Assembly (NCBI RefSeq): GCF_003096575.1
Contig: NZ_QEKT01000001.1
Coordinates: 6,102-70,101, forward strand
DNA: 64,000 bases
Origin: Convivina intestini
Lineage (GTDB): Bacteria > Bacillota > Bacilli > Lactobacillales > Lactobacillaceae
Reading direction: 5' to 3'
In this document: piece after piece, positions 53,464 to 63,122 of the stretch
Layout of the letters: each line of letters opens with the position of its first letter
How positions within the stretch are numbered: the first letter of the stretch is position 1
Position numbers and translations under genes: made by a program
The notes under the pieces: generated by a model
What the model saw: the letters and a program-made list of their open reading frames with translations, nothing else
Database searches by the model: none
Told to the model about the DNA's origin: nothing

Positions 53464-54086
53464 GCTTTCGGATCGTGATATACCCAGTTAGGATTGACTT
53501 CTCGGTCTAATTCATCAAAACTAGCTTGGATTTGATCATTGTATTTGGTAATGACTTCTTCAGAAAGCTTTCCTTTGTTGTCAACGACAATCGGAGTACC
53601 AATATTAATTGTGGTATTATTGCGTTTGAACAAATGGCTAAACTTAACCGGTCCCTGATAAACGGCCGGGACAATCGCCTTGCCAGACATCCGCGCAATT
53701 AAAATTGTACCAGACTTAAGCTTGGCGCTGTGCCGGGAACCACTTGGAAACATTATCAGTGAACGATTGCCCTTGCGTAACTCTTTAACTGGGTATTTGA
53801 TAACATTGGGGCCAACTTTTTTACGATCAACTGGGAAAGCTCCTAAGCTAGTGACCAGCCACCGCACCGGTGCGTGTTTGAAAATTTCAACCTTAGCCAT
53901 AAAAATAAAGTGCTTGGGATAAGCAGCCATGGCGTACCAAACTGGATCCCACCAAGTCCGATGGGGACCAACTAAAATATAATTATCGTTTTGGGGTAAG
54001 CGGTCGCGATTCATATAACGAACCCGCCCAGTGACCAACCAAATCAAACCGGTAATTACGATTTTCATAAAATCATAAAATTTCAT
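53451..54086 (-). CDS. plsC: 1-acyl-sn-glycerol-3-phosphate acyltransferase
   Basis: 211 residues with a short N-terminal hydrophobic segment. The HX4D motif is G-P-H-R-T-W-W-D (~45), and the third block reads F-P-S-G-S-R-H-S rather than FPEGTRS, a form I believe is common in lactobacillar PlsC. It acylates lysophosphatidic acid to phosphatidic acid at the membrane. An SD-like AGGTAG lies upstream on the minus strand. Single gene. Confidence 0.88.
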   Translation of the reverse strand: MKFYDFMKIVITGLIWLVTGRVRYMNRDRLPQNDNYILVGPHRTWWDPVWYAMAAYPKHFIFMAKVEIFKHAPVRWLVTSLGAFPVDRKKVGPNVIKYPVKELRKGNRSLIMFPSGSRHSAKLKSGTILIARMSGKAIVPAVYQGPVKFSHLFKRNNTTINIGTPIVVDNKGKLSEEVITKYNDQIQASFDELDREVNPNWVYHDPKAQKK

Positions 54087-54148
54087 TATTATAGCTACCT
54101 TTCAATTACAATCCAACTAATTTTACTTATATTTGGGGTGAAACGCAA

Positions 54149-54910
54149 ATGATTAATCCTGATTTACAGCCGGGAGAACGGCTTGATGGGCTACCCGCCC
54201 AAGATATTTACATTATTCAAAATCCAGACATGTTTTCATATTCTCTGGATGCGATTTTATTGGCTCATTTTGCCCAGGTTAAAGGGCGGGGACAGGGCTT
54301 AACCGTTGATTTAGGTGCTGGTACTGGGGCGGTTGGTCTTTTTTATGCACCTAAAACGGTTGGACCAGTCTATCTGGTTGAAATCCAAGCTCAATTAGCC
54401 GCTATGGCGCAACGCTCCGTGGTCCTTAACCGATTGCAAGACCGCGTACAAGTTCTCCAAGCAGATATGCAGGCTATTTTTGACGACATCCGCCCAGGTT
54501 CGGCTGAAGTGGTTTTGTCCAATCCGCCATATTTTCCATTAAATGAAACTACTAAAGTCAATGAAGATGAACATTATTTGCTAGCCCGACATGAAGTTTC
54601 AATTGATTTACCAGCCTTAGTTCAGGTGGCCAATAAATTACTGAAAAACAATGGCAAGTTTTATATGGTCCACCGACCGGAACGCTTGGCTGAGATTCTA
54701 GCGGCTTTAACTGCTCGTAAATTAATGCCCAAGCGGATTCAGTTTGTCTATGGAAAGGCTGACCGAGAAGCGAATATGGTCTTAATCGAAGCAATAAAAT
54801 CCGGGCGTCCGGGTGGTGTCCGGATTATGCCACCTTTGGTTGCTTATCAGGACAATAACGAATACACAGCAGCAATGCATGAAATTTTGTATGGGACCGC
54901 CTGGCAATGA
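54149..54910 (+). CDS. tRNA1(Val) (adenine(37)-N6)-methyltransferase family protein
   Basis: A 253-residue class I SAM methyltransferase: V-D-L-G-A-G-T-G-A-V-G (~51-61) binds SAM and S-N-P-P-Y-F (~120) is the N6-adenine catalytic motif. It matches the YabB/TrmN6 family. The target tRNA is inferred from family. It overlaps the GIY-YIG gene by 4 nt (ATGA), a pairing known from the yabB-yazA cluster in Firmicutes. Confidence 0.9.
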   Translation: MINPDLQPGERLDGLPAQDIYIIQNPDMFSYSLDAILLAHFAQVKGRGQGLTVDLGAGTGAVGLFYAPKTVGPVYLVEIQAQLAAMAQRSVVLNRLQDRVQVLQADMQAIFDDIRPGSAEVVLSNPPYFPLNETTKVNEDEHYLLARHEVSIDLPALVQVANKLLKNNGKFYMVHRPERLAEILAALTARKLMPKRIQFVYGKADREANMVLIEAIKSGRPGGVRIMPPLVAYQDNNEYTAAMHEILYGTAWQ

Positions 54911-55191
54911 TAAAAGAGTATTTTTTTTACGTGCTCTATACTGCAGATGGCTATTTTTATGGGGGTTATAGTGATAATGTTTATCGCCGTTTTTTAACCC
55001 ACCAAGCTGGTAAAGGAGCTAAATTTACCCGCGTTAAAAGTCGACATCCCTTGCGCTTAATCTACTTTGAAAGTTTTGATAATCAGCATGATGCCCTACA
55101 CGCTGAAGCAATGTTTAAAAAATTAGCCCGTGCTAAAAAGGAACTTTACCTACAAAGCCAGGGGGTCGACGTCAATATTTGGCTGAAATAA
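54907..55191 (+). CDS. GIY-YIG nuclease family protein (YazA/UPF0213-like)
   Basis: 94 residues, a stand-alone GIY-YIG domain: Y-V-L-Y-T-A-D-G-Y-F-Y-G-G-Y-S-D-N, then R-R-F-x-x-H-Q-A-G-K-G-A-K-F-T-R and a Glu (A-E-A-M-F-K-K). Cellular role not established. Translationally coupled to the preceding methyltransferase. Confidence 0.92.
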   Translation: MIKEYFFYVLYTADGYFYGGYSDNVYRRFLTHQAGKGAKFTRVKSRHPLRLIYFESFDNQHDALHAEAMFKKLARAKKELYLQSQGVDVNIWLK

Positions 55192-55209
55192 AAATAGGGA
55201 ACTACCTAC

Positions 55210-55238
55210 TTGTTTTTTATGTTTGATTTAGGTAAAAT
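55210..55238 (+). promoter_or_regulatory. rpsB promoter
   Basis: TTGTTT (55210-55215), a 17-bp spacer and TAAAAT (55233-55238), about 115 nt upstream of the rpsB start codon. Confidence 0.7.
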
Positions 55239-55244
55239 ACATCT

Positions 55245-55352
55245 GTTGTGCAATGCAACCAAAATACACACGGTAGAGGAGAAGGCAGAGGTGCATCTAT
55301 GATGTCGCTGCTAACCACGAATTTACCGGAGGATTAACCTAGGAGGCCTATT
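55245..55352 (+). promoter_or_regulatory. Structured leader of rpsB
   Basis: The ~108-nt leader can fold into nested stems CGGTA/TACCG, GCAG/CTGC and GCATC/GATGT before the SD CTAGGAGG. Autoregulation by uS2 is known in other bacteria; whether this leader belongs to a described class is not known to me. Confidence 0.4.
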
Positions 55353-56126
55353 ATGGCAGTTATTACAATGAAAGAACTCCTTGAAGCAGGAGTTCACTTC
55401 GGTCACCAGACTCGTCGCTGGAACCCAAAGATGGCACCGTTCATCTTTACAGAACGTAATGGTATTCACATTATTGACTTGCAAAAGACAGTTAAGTTGA
55501 TTGATGAAGCCTACAACTTTATGCGTAACGCATCAGCTGATGGCGCTACTTTCCTTTTTGTTGGTACTAAGAAGCAAGCTTCAGATGCAATTGCTGAAGA
55601 AGCTGCTCGTGCCGGTCAATTCTACATCAACCACCGTTGGTTGGGTGGAACTTTGACTAACTGGAACACAATTAAGACGCGTGTACAACGTCTTAAGGAC
55701 TTGAAGGCTATGGCTGAAGATGGTACTTTCGAACGTCTTCCTAAGAAGGAAGTTGTTTTGTTGAACAAGCAACGTGAAAAGTTGGAAAAGTTCTTGGGTG
55801 GTATCGAAGACATGCAAGAATTACCAGACGTTTTGTTTGTTGTTGACCCTAAGAAAGAAGAAATCGCTGTGAAGGAAGCTAACATGCTTAACATTCCAGT
55901 GGTTGCTATGATCGATACTAACGCTGATCCTGACGTTGTTGACGTTAAGATTCCAGCTAACGATGACGCTATCCGTGCCATCCGTTTGATCACGGCTAAG
56001 ATGGCTGATGCTGTTATCGAAGGCCGTCAAGGTGAAGATGGCAATGCTGAAGCGGTTTTCATCGAAGGTGATGACCAAACAGAGTCAATTGAAGAAATTA
56101 CTAACATTGTTGAAAAAGACAACTAA
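55353..56126 (+). CDS. rpsB: 30S ribosomal protein uS2
   Basis: 257 residues with the usual N-terminal [20 protein letters not shown] and coiled-coil insertion, and the D-P[10 protein letters not shown] block. It binds 16S rRNA at the head-platform junction and is needed for bS1 recruitment. It precedes tsf, the classical order, but a terminator separates them. Confidence 0.97.
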   Translation: MAVITMKELLEAGVHFGHQTRRWNPKMAPFIFTERNGIHIIDLQKTVKLIDEAYNFMRNASADGATFLFVGTKKQASDAIAEEAARAGQFYINHRWLGGTLTNWNTIKTRVQRLKDLKAMAEDGTFERLPKKEVVLLNKQREKLEKFLGGIEDMQELPDVLFVVDPKKEEIAVKEANMLNIPVVAMIDTNADPDVVDVKIPANDDAIRAIRLITAKMADAVIEGRQGEDGNAEAVFIEGDDQTESIEEITNIVEKDN

Positions 56127-56142
56127 GGTTTAAGCCTTAATT

Positions 56143-56187
56143 TGCCGTTCCGGTGGACCTGTTTGGGACGCGGAACGGCCTTTTTTT
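56143..56187 (+). terminator. Terminator between rpsB and tsf
   Basis: GCCGTTCCG/CGGAACGGC (56144-56152 with 56171-56179) with an 18-nt loop, then seven T. tsf has its own -10 TATAAT at 56192-56197. Confidence 0.9.
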
Positions 56188-56235
56188 ATGATATAATAAC
56201 ACCTAGTTAATGTTTAAATTAAAGGAGTATTACAA

Positions 56236-57117
56236 ATGGCAGTTACTGCAAAGTTAGTTAAGGAACTACGTGACAAGACTTCCGTAGGAATGATGGACGC
56301 TAAGAAGGCTTTGGTTGAAGCTGAAGGTGACATCGAAAAGGCAATTGATTTGCTACGTGAAAAGGGTATGGCCAAGGCTGCCAAGAAGGGTGACCGTGTC
56401 GCTGCTGAAGGTATGACTTATGTTGCTACTGATGGTAACAAGGGTGCCGTAATCGAATTAAACTCTGAAACTGATTTCGTTGCTGGTAACGCAGAATTTA
56501 ACGATTTGCTTTTGGCCGTTACTAATGCCATTGTGACTTACGAGCCTAAGGATGTTGAAGAAGCTTTGCAGCTTAAGATTGATGAATCTGGTCAAACTGT
56601 GAACGATAAGATTATCAACGTTTCTCAGATTACTGGAGAAAAGATTACTTTGCGTCGTTTCGCTGTTGTCAACAAGACTGACGACCAAACTTTCGGGGCT
56701 TACTCACACATGGCTGGTTCAATCTCAGCTTTGGTTGTTTTGGATGGCGGTAACGAACAAACAGCCCGTGATGTTGCCATGCACGTAGCTGCAATCTCAC
56801 CTAAGTATGTTTCTGATGACCAAGTACCAGCCGATGTTGTTGCCAAGGAAAAGGAAGTTCAAATGGCTTCTGAAGACTTGAATGGTAAGCCTGATAACAT
56901 TAAGGAAAAGATGGTTCAAGGTCGTATCAAGAAGTTCTTGGCCGACATTACTTTGTTGGACCAACCATTTGTTAAGAACGGTGATCAAACTGTTGCCGAA
57001 TTCGTTGCTGCTAACAACGGTAAGGTTGTTTCTTTTGTTCGTTACCAAGTTGGTGATGGTATCGAAAAGCAAACTACTGACCTTGCTGAAGAAGTTGCTA
57101 AGCAATTGGGTAAGTAA
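56236..57117 (+). CDS. tsf: Elongation factor Ts
   Basis: 293 residues. The N-terminal UBA-like domain has [16 protein letters not shown], and the core contains the S-E-T-D-F-V-A motif that opens the EF-Tu nucleotide site. It recycles EF-Tu-GDP. AAAGGAG precedes the ATG. Codon use is strongly optimised, as for rpsB. Confidence 0.97.
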   Translation: MAVTAKLVKELRDKTSVGMMDAKKALVEAEGDIEKAIDLLREKGMAKAAKKGDRVAAEGMTYVATDGNKGAVIELNSETDFVAGNAEFNDLLLAVTNAIVTYEPKDVEEALQLKIDESGQTVNDKIINVSQITGEKITLRRFAVVNKTDDQTFGAYSHMAGSISALVVLDGGNEQTARDVAMHVAAISPKYVSDDQVPADVVAKEKEVQMASEDLNGKPDNIKEKMVQGRIKKFLADITLLDQPFVKNGDQTVAEFVAANNGKVVSFVRYQVGDGIEKQTTDLAEEVAKQLGK

Positions 57118-57127
57118 TTCCTTTCTA

Positions 57128-57154
57128 AGTGCACCGTTGCTGGTGCGCTTTTTT
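57128..57154 (+). terminator. Terminator of tsf
   Basis: AGTGCACC/GGTGCGCT (57128-57135 with 57142-57149, one G-U), followed by a T-run. Confidence 0.88.
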
Positions 57155-57165
57155 AATGCAATTAA

Positions 57166-57935
<770 letters not shown>

Positions 57936-57936
<1 letters not shown>

Positions 57937-58481
57937 TGGCTTTTGATTTTTCTAAGGCAAAGGAACGTATGCACGGTGCCCAAGAAGCACTTCGCCGCGA
58001 GTTGGCTGATATTCGCACTGGACGTGCTAATCCTAACATTTTAAACCGAGTTCAAGTTGAATATTATGGGGCTATGGTGCCCTTAAACCAAGTGGCCTCA
58101 ATTTCGGTGCCAGAAGCTCGCTTGTTATTGATTACGCCTTTTGATAAGAGTGCATTGGAAGCAATTGTTACTGCGATTAATATGTCTGATTTGGGTTTAA
58201 ACCCAGCTAGTGATGGGACAATTGTTCGTTTAGCAATTCCACAAATGACTGAAGAGCGTCGTAAGGAATTGGTTAAAGAGGTTAAGGCTGAGGCTGAAAA
58301 GGCTAAGGTTGCCATTCGTAATGTCCGCCGTGACGTAATGGATGACATCAAAAAAGATAAAGAATTGACTGAAGATCAAGTGCACGATGCTGAAGATCAG
58401 GCGCAAAAGTTGACTGATGACAACACCAAGGCCGTTGATACTATTGCTAGTGACAAGGAAAAGGAATTGATGACGATTTAA
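57936..58481 (+). CDS. frr: Ribosome recycling factor
   Basis: 181 residues. R-T-G-R-A-N-P near residue 27 and the C-terminal three-helix bundle segment (R-R-K-E-L-V-K-E and R-N-V-R-R-D) are standard RRF. With EF-G it splits post-termination ribosomes. It starts on the last base of the pyrH stop codon (TAATG), so it is translationally coupled. Confidence 0.97.
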
Positions 58482-58529
58482 TCTTTTCTTGATTTTTAGC
58501 AGGAAACTATTCATAATGTAATTAATTTA

Positions 58530-58670
58530 GTTCTTAGCATTGATTGGGCTTGGCAACCTAGGAGTTGAGAACAATTCGAGTGCTGAATCTTTGATTCAGA
58601 AATCAGGTGGAACCGCGCGTAAGCGTCCTGATGTCAGTTTTGACATTGGGATGACTTAGGCGTTTTTTTT
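58530..58670 (+). promoter_or_regulatory. Glycine T-box riboswitch
   Basis: A short Stem I (GTTCT 58530-58534 with AGAAC 58568-58572) contains GGC specifier candidates (58547-58549, 58552-58554). Stem III is CTGAATC/GATTCAG (58583-58599). The T-box AGGTGGAACCGCG (58605-58617) has TGGA, complementary to a U73-CCA end, as tRNA-Gly has. It ends with a terminator hairpin and eight T (to 58669). Uncharged tRNA-Gly would allow readthrough into the DUF2130 gene, glyQ and glyS. Stem I looks unusually short. Confidence 0.9.
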
Positions 58671-58689
58671 ATGAATAGAGAGGGGAATC

Positions 58690-59994
58690 ATGGCTAAGAT
58701 AAAATATCATTTACGCTCGGCAACCGAATTAGTTTTGGATGAAGCGGCTCAGGCTGGCGATTTAATTGATTTAAAAGACGAACAGAAAATTGATACGGCA
58801 GGTTTGTCCGATGAATTGAATCGCGATTTTGAACAACGCTTAGCCCAGCAAAAAAAGATCTGGCAGGAAGAACAAGCACCAATTATTGAGGCCCAAAAAG
58901 GGCAGGTTCAAAAAGATGAGCACCTAAAAGCACTAGAAATACAAGGTCAACAAAAAGAAAAGATTGCGCTTTTAGAAGCCCAAATTAAAAACATCCAGGA
59001 AAATACTGAGACCAAGGTCAAAGAAGCCATCTCTCAAAATGAGTTAGCTCATAACCAAGCCCTAACAACCAAAGATCAACAAATTACGGCGCTTGAAAAG
59101 GACATGATTCAAATTAAGAGTGAGCTGGCTAATCAAGCTAAAACTCAGGAGCTAGAAGTTGTCACAGTTAAAAATGACTATGAGGCTAAGTTAAAGGCGG
59201 CCAACGAACAAGTTGAGTTTTATAAGGACTTTAAAGCGCGCCAGTCTACCAAGGAAATTGGGGAAAGCTTAGAAGAATACGCTCATCAGGAATTTAACAA
59301 GATTCGGCCCTATGCCTTTCCTAATGCCTATTTTGAAAAAGATAATGAGGTATCGCGTCAAAGTGGATCTAAAGGGGATTTTATTTTCCGTGATTATCAA
59401 AATGGCTTGGAGTTTATCTCAATCATGTTTGATATGAAAAATGAAGCTGATACAACTGCGGCTAAGCATAAAAATGCTGATTTTTTCAAAGAGTTAGATA
59501 AAGATCGCCGGGAAAAAAAGACTGAATATGCCGTTTTGGTTTCAATGCTAGAAGCTGATAGTGACTACTATAATACGGGAATCGTGCAGGTGAGTGATTA
59601 CGAAAAAATGTATGTTATTCGTCCTCAGTTCTTTATTCAATTTATTGGAATTTTGCGTAATGCGGCCTTAAATTCAGTTTCTTACCAGCAGGAACTAGCA
59701 GCCATGCGCGAGCAAAACTTAGACATTACTCACTTTGAAGATAATATTGAAAAATTCAAGGTTGGTTTTTCTAAAAATTACACTTCGTATTCCAAAAATG
59801 TACAAGAGGCTTTGAAGAGTATTGATAAATCAATTGCTCGAATGGAAGATGTTAAGAAGCAATTAACAACTTCTGAAAATCAATTACGCTTAGCCAATAA
59901 TAAGTTAGATGACGTCAGTGTTAAAAAACTAACCCGAGGTAATCCAACCATGCAGGCTAAGTTTGCCAGCCTTAAGTCGCAAGAAGAGCGTTGA
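58690..59994 (+). CDS. DUF2130 domain protein in the glycine T-box operon
   Basis: 434 residues. Residues about 35-185 are a long Glu/Gln/Lys-rich coiled coil. Residues about 190-330 form the DUF2130 domain ([11 protein letters not shown], then S-K-G-D-F-I-F-R-D and I-M-F-D-M-K-N-E), a PD-(D/E)xK-like core resembling RmuC-type proteins. A further coiled coil ends the protein. Function is unestablished; nuclease activity is only a fold-based guess. It is the first gene after the glycine T-box, 31 nt before glyQ, with GAGAGGGG before the ATG. Confidence 0.85.
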   Translation: MAKIKYHLRSATELVLDEAAQAGDLIDLKDEQKIDTAGLSDELNRDFEQRLAQQKKIWQEEQAPIIEAQKGQVQKDEHLKALEIQGQQKEKIALLEAQIKNIQENTETKVKEAISQNELAHNQALTTKDQQITALEKDMIQIKSELANQAKTQELEVVTVKNDYEAKLKAANEQVEFYKDFKARQSTKEIGESLEEYAHQEFNKIRPYAFPNAYFEKDNEVSRQSGSKGDFIFRDYQNGLEFISIMFDMKNEADTTAAKHKNADFFKELDKDRREKKTEYAVLVSMLEADSDYYNTGIVQVSDYEKMYVIRPQFFIQFIGILRNAALNSVSYQQELAAMREQNLDITHFEDNIEKFKVGFSKNYTSYSKNVQEALKSIDKSIARMEDVKKQLTTSENQLRLANNKLDDVSVKKLTRGNPTMQAKFASLKSQEER

Positions 59995-60025
59995 TGACTC
60001 ATTAGGAAAAATTAAAGGAAAAATT

Positions 60026-60970
60026 ATGACTGAAAAAAAGCATTCATTACAAGATATTATTTTGATTTTACAGGAGTTTTGGGCTAGCCGAGGAGCTAAC
60101 CTAATGCAAGCCTACGATAATGAAGTCGGCGCTGGTACCCAAAGTCCCTATACTTTCTTACGGGCCAATGGACCAGAACCTTGGCATGCTGCCTATGTAC
60201 AGCCATCGCGTCGACCAGCCGATGGTCGTTATGGTGACAATCCGAACCGTTTGTTCCAACATCATCAATTCCAAGTGGTGATGAAGCCTTCGCCTGATGA
60301 TATTCAAGAACTTTATCTGGCTTCTTTGGAAGCGTTGGGAATTGATCCGTTAGAACATGATATCCGTTTTGTTGAGGATAACTGGGAAAACCCTTCAATG
60401 GGGGCTGCTGGGATTGGTTGGGAAGTATGGTTGGATGGAATGGAAGTTACCCAATTTACCTACTTCCAACAGGTCGGTGGTATCGAAGTGGATTCTGTTA
60501 CTGCCGAAATTACCTATGGATTAGAACGTTTGGCATCTTACATCCAAGATGTGCCTACGGTTTATGACTTGGAGTGGGGCCATGGTGTTTTGTATGGTGA
60601 TATTTTCAAAGAGCCAGAATATGAGCATTCTAAGTATGCTTTTGAAGAATCTAATCAAGACATGCTTTTACGCCATTTTGATGATTATGAAGGCGAGGCA
60701 ACTCGTTTGTTGGATCTAGGTCTAGTTCACCCAGCCTATGACTATATTTTAAAGTCATCGCATACCTTTAATTTACTAGATGCCCGTGGAACGGTTTCAG
60801 TCACTGAACGTGCTGGTTACCTGCACCGTATTCGGACCATGGCTCGTAAAGTTTCTAAAGTCTTTATTGAAGAACGAGCAAAGTTGGGCTTTCCTTTATT
60901 AAAGGATCAAGATTTACGTGAAAAGTATTTGGGCAGTCATGGAAAGTACACCCGTCAGGAGAATAACTAA
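60026..60970 (+). CDS. glyQ: Glycyl-tRNA synthetase alpha subunit
   Basis: 314 residues, the class II catalytic subunit of the heterotetrameric Gly[17 protein letters not shown]-x-D-G-R-Y-G-x-N-P-N-R and G-L-E-R-L-A motifs. ATG 60026 follows AAAGGA and gives the normal N-terminus; the frame extends upstream into the DUF2130 end without an SD. It overlaps glyS by 1 nt. Confidence 0.97.
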   Translation: MTEKKHSLQDIILILQEFWASRGANLMQAYDNEVGAGTQSPYTFLRANGPEPWHAAYVQPSRRPADGRYGDNPNRLFQHHQFQVVMKPSPDDIQELYLASLEALGIDPLEHDIRFVEDNWENPSMGAAGIGWEVWLDGMEVTQFTYFQQVGGIEVDSVTAEITYGLERLASYIQDVPTVYDLEWGHGVLYGDIFKEPEYEHSKYAFEESNQDMLLRHFDDYEGEATRLLDLGLVHPAYDYILKSSHTFNLLDARGTVSVTERAGYLHRIRTMARKVSKVFIEERAKLGFPLLKDQDLREKYLGSHGKYTRQENN

Positions 60971-63027
60971 TGGCAACATTTATATTAGAAATCGGCTTAG
61001 AAGAAGTACCGGCACATTTGGTAACTAGTTCAGAAGCGCAATTATTACAGCGAGTTCGTGATTTTATGGCTGACCATCGTTTGTCATACGGTCAATTAAA
61101 GGGCCTGTCAACACCTCGACGTTTGGCAGTCCAAATCACCGACCTAGCTGCTGAATCAGAAAGTATCAGTGAAGAAAAACGTGGGCCAGCCATTGAGCGG
61201 GCTAAGGATGCTGAGGGTAATTGGTCTAAAGCAGCCCAGGGTTTTGCTCGCGGACAGGGTACAATGCCAGAAAACTTAACGCAGCGTGACGGCTATGTCT
61301 GGTTTAATAAAGTTTTGCCTGGCGAACCAGCGGCTGATATTTTGGCTAAGTTGGGTGATGAAGTGGTCATGCAAATGAAATTTACCACTTACATGAAGTG
61401 GGGAAACCATGACTTCTTGTATGTTCGACCAATTCGCTGGTTAGTAGCCATGTTGGACCGGCAAGTGATTGATTTCTCGGTTTTGGATGTTAAGACTGGT
61501 AATACCACTCGTGGACACCGCTTCTTGTCCGATGGTGACGTAGTTATTCCAACTGCTAATGACTATCAACAAAGCTTGGAGCAGGCTTTTGTTTTGGCGG
61601 ATGCTTCAGTTCGTAAGCAAAAGATTATGGCTCAATTAACAGCCATTGCTCAAGAAAATCACTGGCAACTAGATTTGGATTCAAAAGCAGCTCAAGATTT
61701 GCTAGAAGAAGTGAATAATATTGTGGAGTGGCCCACCGCCTTTGCCGGTAACTTTGCGGATAAGTACCTGGCCCTACCAAAGGAAGTTTTGATTACTTCT
61801 ATGCGCGAACACCAGCGTTTCTTCTTTGTGATTGATCAAGCCGGAGAATTGCTACCACACTTCCTTTCTGTCCGTAATGGGAACGACCAGCATCTTGATA
61901 ATGTGATTGCTGGAAATGAAAAGGTGCTAGTAGCTCGTTTGGAAGATGCTGAGTTCTTCTACCAAGAAGATCAGCAAAAGACGATTGCTGATTACATGGA
62001 ACGGGTTAAGAAATTGGTCTTCCATGAAAAGATTGGTACAGTCTATGAGCACATGCAACGGGTTGGCCAATTAGCTGCTATGTTAGCTCAACATTTGCAA
62101 CTATCTGAGGATGAAACCAAAGCCTTGCAGCGTGCTGCTCAAATTTATAAGTTTGATTTGATGACCGGTATGGTCGGTGAATTTGATGAATTACAGGGCA
62201 TTATGGGTGAACACTATGCCAACCTCTTTGGCGAAGAAGCCGCCGTGGGACAGGCAATTCGCGAACACTACCTACCTATTGCAGCTGATGGCGTGGTGGC
62301 TCAAAGTAACGTTGGGGCAGTGTTGGCACTGGCTGATAAGCTGGATGCCATTGTGACCTTCTTTGCAGCTGATATGGTACCAACTGGATCAAATGATCCT
62401 TACGGGTTGCGTCGAGCAGCCAGTGGAATTGTCCGGACTTTAGAAAGTAAGGGCTGGCAGTTGGATCTATTGGCAATTTTGAGTAAATATAAGCAAAATA
62501 ATTTGCCAGTGGCTGATACTAATTTGGAAAAAGTGATTGACTTTATGACTGATCGCTTGCGCAAACAGGCCTTGGATCAAGGTATTCGGGCTGATATTGT
62601 TTCAGCTGGAACGGCTAATGTTGTTACAGGTAACTTTGTTTATGTCGCTGATCGTACTCAGGTGTTAAGCCAACATGCCGATGATGCGAACTTTAGGGCT
62701 GTCATTGAAGCTTTGACCCGTGTTAGTCGTTTGGCAGCTAAGCAAGCTAGCGATGCAGCAGTTGAGCCAGACTTATTAGTTAATGATGCTGAAAAGCAGT
62801 TGTACCAGGCAACTAAGGAGCTTAATCTCAAGGATTTGACTCAGACTGGTGCGCAGGCCTTGTATGAAGCCTTGGCTGCTTTGCAGGCACCAATTGCCGC
62901 CTATTTTGAAGCAACAATGGTTAATGATGATGACCAGGCCATTCGGGCTAACCGTTATGCTCAGTTAAATCAAATTAGTCGTTTGATTGCCGGTATGGGT
63001 GACTTGGAAGAAATCGTAATCAAGTAA
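60970..63027 (+). CDS. glyS: Glycyl-tRNA synthetase beta subunit
   Basis: 685 residues. The N-terminal L-E-I-G-L-E-E-V-P-A-H, T-P-R-R-L-A-V, and central H-Q-R-F-F and V-L-x-A-R-L-E-D-A-E-F-F motifs are characteristic of GlyS. The HD-like and C-terminal anticodon-binding regions are present. It binds tRNA-Gly for GlyQ. Start overlaps the glyQ stop (TAATG). Confidence 0.97.
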   Translation: MATFILEIGLEEVPAHLVTSSEAQLLQRVRDFMADHRLSYGQLKGLSTPRRLAVQITDLAAESESISEEKRGPAIERAKDAEGNWSKAAQGFARGQGTMPENLTQRDGYVWFNKVLPGEPAADILAKLGDEVVMQMKFTTYMKWGNHDFLYVRPIRWLVAMLDRQVIDFSVLDVKTGNTTRGHRFLSDGDVVIPTANDYQQSLEQAFVLADASVRKQKIMAQLTAIAQENHWQLDLDSKAAQDLLEEVNNIVEWPTAFAGNFADKYLALPKEVLITSMREHQRFFFVIDQAGELLPHFLSVRNGNDQHLDNVIAGNEKVLVARLEDAEFFYQEDQQKTIADYMERVKKLVFHEKIGTVYEHMQRVGQLAAMLAQHLQLSEDETKALQRAAQIYKFDLMTGMVGEFDELQGIMGEHYANLFGEEAAVGQAIREHYLPIAADGVVAQSNVGAVLALADKLDAIVTFFAADMVPTGSNDPYGLRRAASGIVRTLESKGWQLDLLAILSKYKQNNLPVADTNLEKVIDFMTDRLRKQALDQGIRADIVSAGTANVVTGNFVYVADRTQVLSQHADDANFRAVIEALTRVSRLAAKQASDAAVEPDLLVNDAEKQLYQATKELNLKDLTQTGAQALYEALAALQAPIAAYFEATMVNDDDQAIRANRYAQLNQISRLIAGMGDLEEIVIK

Positions 63028-63049
63028 GGCTTTGACCGTACTATTTATT

Positions 63050-63077
63050 GGCACAAGTATCACCTTGTGCCTTTTTC
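63050..63077 (+). terminator. Terminator of the glycine operon
   Basis: GGCACAAG/CTTGTGCC (63050-63057 with 63064-63071), a 6-nt loop and a T-run. Confidence 0.92.
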
Positions 63078-63122
63078 ATGTAAAATAGAAGCAGGATTAA
63101 ACTTTAAACAGACGGAGCAAGT

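Noticed and set aside
53451-54086. PlsC with a defective acyltransferase motif (S in place of E in FPEGTRS)
   Set aside because: The HX4D motif is intact and I believe FPSGSR-type third blocks are common in lactobacillar PlsC, so not evidence of inactivation.
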